DNA of 64,000 bases from Helicobacter jaachi (GTDB lineage: Bacteria > Campylobacterota > Campylobacteria > Campylobacterales > Helicobacteraceae). Within the stretch, counting starts at the first letter, position 1; each line of letters begins with the position of its first letter. Positions 46,384 to 54,600 of this stretch are shown here, in pieces. A program made the position numbers and the translations under genes. The notes below the pieces were generated by a model. That model was not told the origin of the DNA. It saw only the letters and a program-made list of their open reading frames with translations, and did not search any database. The stretch is taken from positions 186,001 to 250,000 of the forward strand of contig NZ_JRPR02000002.1 in NCBI RefSeq assembly GCF_000763135.2, written 5' to 3'.

Positions 46384-46818
46384 TTAGCATTTATTTTTTA
46401 TTGCTTCCCCCCCCCCCATTTCTCCATACTTTTCAAAATACATTTTTTCAAGCTCATAGAGCGTGTAGCGCGCGTTTTTAAAGACTGCTGTATCACCAAA
46501 ATCCGTAGCAAGTTTAGTGTATTCTTCTAGCACGCGCGCACTCTCTTGAGCGCGTTTAAAATTTGCAAGGACAAGGGCGCTAAGATGTTGCCGCTCTAGC
46601 TCGCTTTGAGTGCTTTTTTTAGCCACGTCTGTGCGTGTATTGCGGTATTGTAATAACTGCGTTTGGGCAGGAAATTTGAGCTGGTGTCGAAGATTTTTGC
46701 AATCAAGTGCTAAAGAAGTGTCATTGTGGAGATAGCGGAGGGTATCCTCAATGACACGGATTCCCTCCCTTAAGCGATTGAGATTAGCATCAATTACTCT
46801 GCCAATCTCATCTTGCAT
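46384..46818 (-). CDS. ThiD2-like protein with poly-G C-terminal tail
   Basis: 144 aa. The sequence matches the ThiD2 domain (PF17792-type) often fused to ThiE: GRVIDANLNRLREGIRVIEDT, LKFPAQTQLLQYRNTRTDV, LANFKRAQESARVLEEYTKL, ARYTLYELEKMYF. In annotation it is often called thiamine-phosphate pyrophosphorylase, but no TIM-barrel ThiE domain is present, so that name is too strong. A G11 tract (46407-46417) lies ten codons before the end. All three frames after it end within about ten codons (tails EAIKNKC, KQ or GSNKK), so slippage changes only the tail. Four bp after the BAX-inhibitor-like gene. Confidence 0.75.
   Translation of the reverse strand: MQDEIGRVIDANLNRLREGIRVIEDTLRYLHNDTSLALDCKNLRHQLKFPAQTQLLQYRNTRTDVAKKSTQSELERQHLSALVLANFKRAQESARVLEEYTKLATDFGDTAVFKNARYTLYELEKMYFEKYGEMGGGEAIKNKC
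46407..46417 (-). repeat. poly-G11 tract near the 3' end of the ThiD2-like gene
   Basis: C11 on the + strand. G11 in the gene begins with the G of an ATG codon and encodes GGG. Length changes alter only the last few residues. Unlike the sugar-gene tracts it cannot switch the protein off. Confidence 0.85.
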
Positions 46819-46821
46819 AGC

Positions 46822-47508
46822 TTAATCTCTGCTTGAAAGTCCAATGAGCGAAAGTAGGCTCACAAAGATATTGTAAAAATCAAGATAGAGGCTAATTGCA
46901 GCATCTACTGGGCTTTGGTAAAGCCCACGAATGATATTTTGTGTATCATAAGCCACATAAATGCTAAACAGAATAGCCACAGCACTTGAAATAATCACTT
47001 GAAACATTGAACTACCAAGGAAAATATTCACAATTGAGCATACAAACACCACGATGAGCGCAATGAAAAGCATTTTGCCCATGTTGGCTAAATCTTTGGT
47101 TGTTTTGATGCCAAAAATGCTCATTACGCCAAAAATAATAGTAGTCATAGCAAACGCCATAGCCACTGCGCCCGGACCTGCTTTTACTGAAACCATAGCT
47201 ACAAGCGGTGTAATAGCCACGCCTGTGAGTGTGGTAAAGATAAAAAGCATAGCGATATTTAAGCCCGGCTTTGAGCGCGAGAACATAAGCCCAAAGAGCG
47301 CGGCAAACTCTGCGATGAAAATAACTATGCGATTTTCATACACAAGCTGAAGATTCATAAGCCCAATCATCGCGCCGATGAAGGCAAAAAACAAGCTCGC
47401 ACCAAAAAAAAGATAGGTGGTCTTCACAAATTTCACAAGTGCGCTGTCGCGTGCTGCACTAGATTCTGTATGCATCTCTCCTACATAATTTCTATCATAA
47501 AGTCCCAT
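46822..47508 (-). CDS. BAX inhibitor-1/YccA family membrane protein
   Basis: 228 aa, seven predicted membrane segments, for example YLFFGASLFFAFIGAMIGL, LFIFTTLTGVAITPLVAMV, MLFIALIVVFVCSIVNIFLG and VIISSAVAILFSIYVAYDTQ. The C-terminal YDTQNII and YLDFYNIFVSLLSLIG are family marks. Members are calcium-leak or FtsH-modulating inner membrane proteins; the role here is unknown. Start at ATG 47508 with AAGGAG; the frame is open upstream to 47571 but without that site. Confidence 0.88.
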   Translation of the reverse strand: MGLYDRNYVGEMHTESSAARDSALVKFVKTTYLFFGASLFFAFIGAMIGLMNLQLVYENRIVIFIAEFAALFGLMFSRSKPGLNIAMLFIFTTLTGVAITPLVAMVSVKAGPGAVAMAFAMTTIIFGVMSIFGIKTTKDLANMGKMLFIALIVVFVCSIVNIFLGSSMFQVIISSAVAILFSIYVAYDTQNIIRGLYQSPVDAAISLYLDFYNIFVSLLSLIGLSSRD

Positions 47509-47588
47509 TATGTCTCCTTCATTTGAAATGAGGTGGTAATCATACCACATTTTGCCAACAAAGCAAATCACGCGCCCTAAGCAGCATA

Positions 47589-47618
47589 TTTATAGAATCT
47601 ATGGCTAGATTCTATAAA
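47589..47618. terminator. inverted repeat directly after the ccoG stop
   Basis: TTTATAGAATCTA-TGGC-TAGATTCTATAAA, 13-bp perfect arms with a 4-nt loop, two bases from the ccoG stop at 47620. It ends in T residues on the ccoG strand, a fair terminator shape. Another head-to-head motif pair. Confidence 0.55.
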
Positions 47619-47619
47619 C

Positions 47620-48999
47620 TTATTCTTTTAGCAAAGCAGGGTTAGGATAGATAAACTTGCTTTTGCGCTCTACAAAGATTTTATCCTTACTATCTGTTGC
47701 AAAGGCGTGAATGATGATATCATAATCACCTTGGGCGAGCCTGTTTTTAGCGCGAATGGTGACAATTTGCTTTACTTTATCGCCAGCCTTTACTCTAAAG
47801 GGCTTTTTGGGCGTGATAATTTCAAGCGACTTAGCAATGTCGCTACCTTTCACATCGCGGATTTCAAAAAACATTTGATGCTCTGCCTCATCGGTGTTAT
47901 GGAAAAGCATGACATAATGATTATCCACAATATTATTTTTGCGCAGTTCATAAAGCTCGCCGCTGCGGCTAATATTAAGCAGCATGGTCTCCTTTTTGCT
48001 TCCCATAACAAGCAAGATTGCAAACACAATGCTTAAAATCACCACATAGCCAACGGTCTTAAAGCGCACAAAGCGCACTTTGCCATTATTATCTAAAGAG
48101 TTTGTGGATTTCCAGTTGATGAGTGAAGGGCGATTGTAGTGTGCCATCACATCAGCGCATGCATCAGCACACTCAAGGCAATTAATACACTCAAGCTGCA
48201 TACCCTTTCTAATATCAATATGTGTAGGGCAGACTTTCACGCAAGCAGTGCAGTTGGTGCATTCATTTTGTGGATTTTGCTTCTTTGGTGCGAGAGGATT
48301 TTTTATGCCATTAGGCGCATAGACTGCGCCCCCACGCCTGTCATTATACAATACCATTACCGTATCATCATCATAAAGCACGCTTTGCACGCGACAATAA
48401 GGACACATATAAATGCAAAAATTCTCTTGAATAAATGCAATATCAAAGATAAAAAATATTCCAAATCCAAGCCAGAATCCAAGCAACACACGATGTTCTA
48501 GCGGCTCTTGTATATAGGCAAAAAAGTCACTAGGCGGTGTGAAAAAAAACATCAAACTTGCCGCCGCCATAAGACATAGCACGCAGAGGATTAAAAAGGC
48601 AAGCACAGCTTTAATCTTGGCAGAAAATGTGCTTAAGTCCATGCCTTGCTGCTTGTTGCTAATTTTTTTGCGCAAGCCAAAGATTTTGGTTTGTAATAAA
48701 TCCCTATACAGCACGCGAAAAATCGTTTGCGGGCAAGCCCAGCCGCACCATACGCGCCCCAAAAGTGTGGTAAGAAAAAAAATCCCAACAAACATTAAAA
48801 TCAATAAAAAAGGCATAAGATACAGCTCCTGCATATCAAATACCACGCCCAAGAGATGCAGCTGCTTATGGTCAAAGGAGAGCAAAAAAAGTTGATGTCC
48901 ATTAATGTGGATAAAAGGGAAAATGAGCAAGACTAGGCTCGCTAAAGTATAAACGATATATCGCTTTTTGCGGTAAGAGTGCGCAAAGCCCTGCTGCAT
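47620..48999 (-). CDS. ccoG: cytochrome c oxidase accessory protein CcoG (RdxA/FixG)
   Basis: A membrane iron-sulfur protein needed to assemble cbb3 oxidase, probably in copper handling. 459 aa. Membrane segments include YIVYTLASLVLLIFPFIHI and YLMPFLLILMFVGIFFLTTLL. Motifs: GRVWCGWACPQTIF; CIYMCPYCRVQSVLYD; the 2[4Fe-4S] region CTNCTACVKVCP and CINCLECADACAD; and a C-terminal Ig-like domain. RBS AAGGAG. The ccoNOQP genes are not in the window. Confidence 0.93.
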   Translation of the reverse strand: MQQGFAHSYRKKRYIVYTLASLVLLIFPFIHINGHQLFLLSFDHKQLHLLGVVFDMQELYLMPFLLILMFVGIFFLTTLLGRVWCGWACPQTIFRVLYRDLLQTKIFGLRKKISNKQQGMDLSTFSAKIKAVLAFLILCVLCLMAAASLMFFFTPPSDFFAYIQEPLEHRVLLGFWLGFGIFFIFDIAFIQENFCIYMCPYCRVQSVLYDDDTVMVLYNDRRGGAVYAPNGIKNPLAPKKQNPQNECTNCTACVKVCPTHIDIRKGMQLECINCLECADACADVMAHYNRPSLINWKSTNSLDNNGKVRFVRFKTVGYVVILSIVFAILLVMGSKKETMLLNISRSGELYELRKNNIVDNHYVMLFHNTDEAEHQMFFEIRDVKGSDIAKSLEIITPKKPFRVKAGDKVKQIVTIRAKNRLAQGDYDIIIHAFATDSKDKIFVERKSKFIYPNPALLKE

Positions 49000-49227
49000 A
49001 GAATCCTCCTTAAATGTGCTTGTTGTGTGAAGCGATTAAATAACTTTTTATCTTAAAAGATGATAAATTTTACTATTTTTAATTGGAAAGTAAGAATTTA
49101 TGTCAATCTCTCTTTTTGGTGTTTTTGTGGCAAATTTATTGCGCAAATGGCGGAATTTTTTTAGACAGTAGTGTAAGCTGTGATATACTTTTTAAAAATA
49201 TAGAATTTGATGCTTTAAGGAGACAAA

Positions 49228-50586
49228 ATGCTAGAGCGATACGCACGAGAGAAAATGAAAAGTTTGTGGAGTGAGAATGCCAAATATAGCGCGTGGCTAG
49301 AGGTTGAGAAGGCGTTGGTGCGCGGCTGGAGCAAGCTTGGGCTAATCCCAAAAGATGACTGCGAGAAAATCTGTGCGAATGCGAAATTTGACATTCACCG
49401 CATTAATGAGATTGAGAAAACCACAAAGCACGACCTAATCGCCTTTACCACGAGCGTGGCGGAAAGTCTTGGCGATGAAAGCCGCTGGTTTCATTATGGA
49501 ATCACAAGCAGTGACTGCATCGATACGGCTGTGGCGCTGCAAATGCGCGATTCGCTTCGCATTATTATCGATGATGTAAGGGAGCTGCGGGAGGCGATTA
49601 AGCAAAAGGCGTTGCAGCACAAATACACGCTGATGGTCGGGCGCAGTCATGGCATTCACGGCGAGCCTATCACTTTTGGGCTTGTGTGTGCGATATGGTT
49701 TGATGAGCTTGGGCGGCATTTGAGCGCGCTAGATTCTACGCTGAAAGTCATTAGCGTGGGGCAATTGAGCGGTGCGATGGGTAATCTAGCGCACACGCCA
49801 ATCGAGCTTGAAGAGCTAGTGTGTGCGGACTTGGGGCTAACCCCAGCACCCGTGAGTAATCAAGTCGTGCAACGTGATAGATACGCGCGGCTTATGTGTG
49901 ATTTGGCGCTGCTGGCGAGTAGTTGTGAAAAAATCGCGGTGGAAGTGCGGCATTTGCAGCGCACGGAGGTTTATGAGGCTGAGGAGTATTTTGAGAGCGG
50001 GCAGAAGGGCAGTAGTGCGATGCCGCATAAGCGAAACCCCGTTTTGAGCGAGAATATCACAGGGCTTTGCCGCATGATACGCGCTTACGCCATGCCCGCG
50101 ATGGAGAATGTGGCGCTGTGGCATGAGCGCGATATTAGCCACTCAAGCGTGGAGCGATTTATCCTGCCTGATGGCTTTATCACGGCGGATTTTATGCTTG
50201 CACGCCTTACTAGCGTGATAAAAAAACTTGTGATTTACCCTAAAAATATGATGAAAAATTTGAATTTAACAGGCGGTTTGGTCTTTTCACAGCGCGTATT
50301 GCTAGAGCTGCCAAAGCGGGGCGTAAGTCGCGAGGAAGCCTATAAAATCGTGCAGGAAAATGCGATGAAAGTGTGGCAAATATTACAAAATAATGGCATG
50401 AAAAATGGGCTTAGCGCACTAGATGAAAATGGCAAGTCGCTATTTTTGCAATATCTGCTAGCAGATTCTAAATTAGTCAATCTAATTGGCGAGCAGGCAA
50501 TCAAAGAGTGCTTTGAATTTAGCTACTACACAAAAAGCATAGATTCTATATTCAACCGCGTGTTTGGCACATCTTCGGGGGAGTAG
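49228..50586 (+). CDS. purB: adenylosuccinate lyase
   Basis: Catalyses two fumarate-releasing steps of purine synthesis. MLERYAREKMKSLWSENAKY at the start; EKTTKHDLIAFTTSVAE; HYGITSSDCIDTAVALQM; GRSHGIHGEPITFG; and the signature SGQKGSSAMPHKRNPVLSE with its catalytic Ser loop. 452 aa. RBS AAGGAG. The gene looks richer in G+C than its neighbours and has only about three AGAATCT/AGATTCT cores in 1.36 kb, so its recent history may differ. Confidence 0.95.
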   Translation: MLERYAREKMKSLWSENAKYSAWLEVEKALVRGWSKLGLIPKDDCEKICANAKFDIHRINEIEKTTKHDLIAFTTSVAESLGDESRWFHYGITSSDCIDTAVALQMRDSLRIIIDDVRELREAIKQKALQHKYTLMVGRSHGIHGEPITFGLVCAIWFDELGRHLSALDSTLKVISVGQLSGAMGNLAHTPIELEELVCADLGLTPAPVSNQVVQRDRYARLMCDLALLASSCEKIAVEVRHLQRTEVYEAEEYFESGQKGSSAMPHKRNPVLSENITGLCRMIRAYAMPAMENVALWHERDISHSSVERFILPDGFITADFMLARLTSVIKKLVIYPKNMMKNLNLTGGLVFSQRVLLELPKRGVSREEAYKIVQENAMKVWQILQNNGMKNGLSALDENGKSLFLQYLLADSKLVNLIGEQAIKECFEFSYYTKSIDSIFNRVFGTSSGE

Positions 50587-50705
50587 AACAAAGCTAGCTT
50601 TTTAAGGCAGATTTTTGCATAGATTCTGTAATTAAGATTAGAAATTTATAGAATCTAGCTTGCATAGTGCTATCATACGCCTTTAAGATTCTATCAAGGA
50701 TTATT

Positions 50706-51665
50706 ATGCCCTTTGTTACCCGCTCGTATGAAATTTTAGAGCCTGTGGCTGCGTTTTTATTCCTTATGCGCGCTAAAGGCTACACGCAAGCCCAAGCCCA
50801 AAAGGCTATTGATAGAGGGCGGCTTAGCCAAAATGGGCGCGCTGTGGGCAAGGGGGAAAAGATTTGCGGATATGTGGAGTTAAGCGAGTTTGAGCCTTGT
50901 GATATGCCGCTAGAGCCTGTATTTTACAATGAATATTTTTGCGTGTATGATAAGCCGCATAATTTGCTCACGCACCCAAAGGGTAGATTCTATCATCACT
51001 CGCTCAATGACGCGCTAAAAAAGCGATTTGGCAATGGGGCAAACGCCATTCATCGCCTTGATAAGCAAACAAGCGGGCTTGTGCTGTGCGCGAGCAATCC
51101 TGTATATGAATCTCAACTCAAATCCCTCATGGAGCAAAGGCAGATTAATAAGACTTATTTGGCAATTGTGCAGGGCGAGCTAAAGCAAGAAATGCTTATT
51201 AGTGAGCGTATTGCTAGGGGTAAAGTGGGGGATTTGCGCATAAAAAGCTTTATTAGCCCTAAGGGTAAGCCTAGCCACACTTTGCTGCGCCCTTTAGCTT
51301 ACCATAAGCCTACGGATTCTACGCTTGTATCTGCCATAGCTCTCACAGGCAGGACACATCAGATACGCTTGCATTGCGCCCATGTAGGGCATCGAATCTT
51401 AGGCGACCCGCTGTATGGAGTAGATGAAAAATATAGCAGATTCTATCTTGCTAATAACGCCACTCCACACTATGAGCAGTATTTTGGTGCGCCGCATTTG
51501 TGTCTAAACGCTCATACGCTAAGCTTTATCTTTAAAGAGCGGACATATTATTTTGTAAGCTGCTTGCGCTTTGAGTGCGCGCCGCATTTTAGCGCGATAT
51601 GGGATAAAGCGGGGGATAAAACGGGGCAAAACATACAAGCACAAAATAATATTTTTCAAGTATAA
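50706..51665 (+). CDS. RluA-family 23S/tRNA pseudouridine synthase
   Basis: 319 aa. The N-terminal S4-like region (YTQAQAQKAIDRGRLSQNGRAVGKGE) is followed by the catalytic motif NAIHRLDKQTSGLVLCA (catalytic Asp in HRLDK), LTGRTHQIRLHCAHVGHRI and LGDPLYGV. Start at ATG 50706 with AAGGAT upstream; the frame is open from 50667. Which uridine it modifies (RluA, RluC or RluD role) cannot be told. The gap 50587-50705 shows only motif copies and AT-rich sequence. Confidence 0.9.
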   Translation: MPFVTRSYEILEPVAAFLFLMRAKGYTQAQAQKAIDRGRLSQNGRAVGKGEKICGYVELSEFEPCDMPLEPVFYNEYFCVYDKPHNLLTHPKGRFYHHSLNDALKKRFGNGANAIHRLDKQTSGLVLCASNPVYESQLKSLMEQRQINKTYLAIVQGELKQEMLISERIARGKVGDLRIKSFISPKGKPSHTLLRPLAYHKPTDSTLVSAIALTGRTHQIRLHCAHVGHRILGDPLYGVDEKYSRFYLANNATPHYEQYFGAPHLCLNAHTLSFIFKERTYYFVSCLRFECAPHFSAIWDKAGDKTGQNIQAQNNIFQV

Positions 51666-51694
51666 TGCGCTATTTTTTATTTTGGGAGTGAGTT

Positions 51695-54600
51695 ATGCGC
51701 AAACATATATATAAAATATGGCTTATGCTGCTTTGTGTGTTATTTGTGGCGTGTTCGGATAATAAATCAGTAAGCTCCTATACGCAAGAGATTGCTACTA
51801 TGCCTAAAATACTTATTACTTTTAATGAGCCAATTACTACTCAAGATAAGCAGGGCAGCATACATACGGCGGATAAAAATGATAAGATTATTGCCCTTAA
51901 TGGAGAGGCTATTAGGGCAGATTATGCGTTTAAATCCACTTATGAGCTGCTTATTATCCCAAGTGTGCCAGCACTAAAGCCAAATGCGGAGTATCGCTTA
52001 GAAATTAAGCTTTCAAAGCTTGTAGATTCTATGCTAGAGGATAATCTTAATCTTAAACTTCACACCAAGCCAACAGAAGTGCTTAGCGCCTCTTTGGAGC
52101 CTGATTATATAGATGAAAAATCATTTTACTTAAATGCACGCATTAGCTTATCGCAGATAATAGATACAAGTGATATACGCGAGGCTTTGAAAGCACAAAG
52201 CGTGGATTTTAAAGCCAAGATAATAAGCCTAAGCGATGATGCAGGTTCTCAAATACCCTTTAGCTTTGAAAGTCAAAAAGATGAGATAAATATCCAAAGC
52301 GAGGCATTGCCTATAGAGCAAGCGCCAAAAACTTACACGCTTACCCTTAAGGCGGACTATTTTGGCTTTGAAGAAGATGAAGTTTTGCGCTATGTGCGCA
52401 CAGCTCGTGGGCTTGAGGTGGAGGATATAGCGGCTAACTCAAGCCAAAAGCCCTCTATTACTATATCTTTTTCGCAAATCCTTGCAGATAATGCCAATAT
52501 ACAGGATTTTATCTCCATTACGCCAAATATTGCAGCCAATATCGCCAAATCAGGCAATAAGCTTATTATTAGCGCGCCTTTTGGCATTGCTAAGCCTTAC
52601 ACCGTGCGCGTGAAAGAGGGTATTAAAAGCATTGATGGCTTAGAGCTTAAAAGCCCAAGAGAGGAGCGCATAATTTTTGAGCCGCTGCCTCCTTCGCTTG
52701 TATTTTCTCAACAAGGCGTGTTTTTGCCCACTATTGCGGATAAAAAACTCTCTTTTAAAAGCATAAATGTCAATCGCGTCCATTTAAAAATAAGCAGAAT
52801 CTATCCTAATAACATCACTGCCTATCTTTATAAGCAAAATCTCATCGGCGATGTCAAATATAACGCAAATAACGCCTATGATGAATATGATACATATGGC
52901 ATATACAGCGACTTTGAGCAGCTTGGCGATGTGGTGTTTGAGCAGAGCTTTGATATACCAAATCAAGCCAATGAGTGGATTCAAAATCAGCTTGATTTTT
53001 CAGCGCTGAAAGCCAAAGAGGGCATTTTTATCGTTGAGCTTAGCTTTGGCGCAGATGATGTAGATGCTAAATCGCTTAAGGCTCAATCCTATGATAATGC
53101 CTATTTTCTAAGAAAAAATGGCACTATTCAAAAACATTTGATTTTCTCAAATATCGCGCTTATAGCCCAAAGGATAAATGATAAACTAGAAGTTTTCGCC
53201 CTTGATATAGCAAGCAATAAGCCCCTTTCTCAAGTGCAAATACAAGCCATTAGCCATAAAAATCAAAGTATAGCAAAAGCAAATACCAATGAGCAGGGCA
53301 TAGCTACTTTTGAGAATCTAAAAGATGTGATGTATCTTAGCGCGACTAAGGGGGATAGCACGACTATTTTGCGCCTTAATGCGCCTTTGGCATTAGATAG
53401 TTTTGATGTGAAAGGTTTAGAATCCACACAGGGTGTGAATGCCTACATTTATACCGATAGAGGCGTATATCGCCCGGGCGAAAAGGCACATATTAATATC
53501 ATTGCGCGCGCAGATTCTAAGCCCATAACTCACCCTATTTATATTAGTATCACCTCTCCGCAGGGTAAAAAGGTGGTTGATAAGCAAAAGCTTACAGACA
53601 ATCTCTTTGGATTTTTTAATTATGAGTTTGATACAGACAAAAACGCACCAACAGGCGTTTGGCGCATTCAAGCAGATGTGGGCGGAAGTGCATTTTGGCA
53701 TAATGTATCTTTAGAATCTGTAGTGCCAAATCGCATTAAAGTGGAGCTTAAAACAGATGAGGAACTCACACAAGCACAAATTGCGGAGTATGACAGCATA
53801 CCTTATGCAATTTCTTCATCTTATCTCTTTGGCGCGCCTGCGGCAAATCTCACTTATACGAATCAAATGTATATTCAAGGTGTAGATTTTACGCCTAAAG
53901 TGTATAGGGATTATACTTTTGCTAATCCCTCATCACTGCGCTATAGCTTTAATGATACGCAAGAAGGGCAGCTAGATTCTAAAGGCTTTGTTGAGGGAAT
54001 TTTTAATGTCAATGATTTAGAGCATCTTAATCAGAATCTGCGCGCGTTTATGAGCGTGAAAGTTTTTGAAAATGGCGGGCGATATGTGATGGCGCGCAAA
54101 AATATAGATATTACGCTTTTTGATAGCTTTGTTGGTATTAAAGCGCCAAAGGCAGAAGTGAGCCTAGATTCTCATCTTAAAATCCCAATCATTGTGCTAT
54201 CAAAAGATAGCCAAAAACTCCTTGCTAATCGTCCCCTTACTTATAGAATCTACCACAGCGCGCATTCGTGGTGGTGGGATTATGATAGTTATGATAGCTT
54301 TGCGCGCTCAATGAAGTCTAGTCGCCATACAAAGCTTATTCAAGAGGGTTCGCTTACATCAAGTGATAAGCCTATTATGCTTGATTTCACGCCTACACAG
54401 CATGGCGAAATGCTCCTTGAAGTAGAAGATATGCAAAATCACAACACGAGTGCGGTTTTGTTTTATGTGGGTATGTCTGGTGAGCCCTCGCTTAATCCCA
54501 AAGCTAATACGCTAGCCATAAAAGCGGATAAATCCCAATATCAAGCGGGTGAACGCGCAAAAATAAGCTTTGAGAGTGTCCAAGATGCTAAGGCTTTGGT

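Noticed and set aside
46384-46818. Full thiamine-phosphate synthase (ThiE)
   Set aside because: Only the ThiD2-like part is present; the ThiE barrel and its pyrophosphate motifs are absent.
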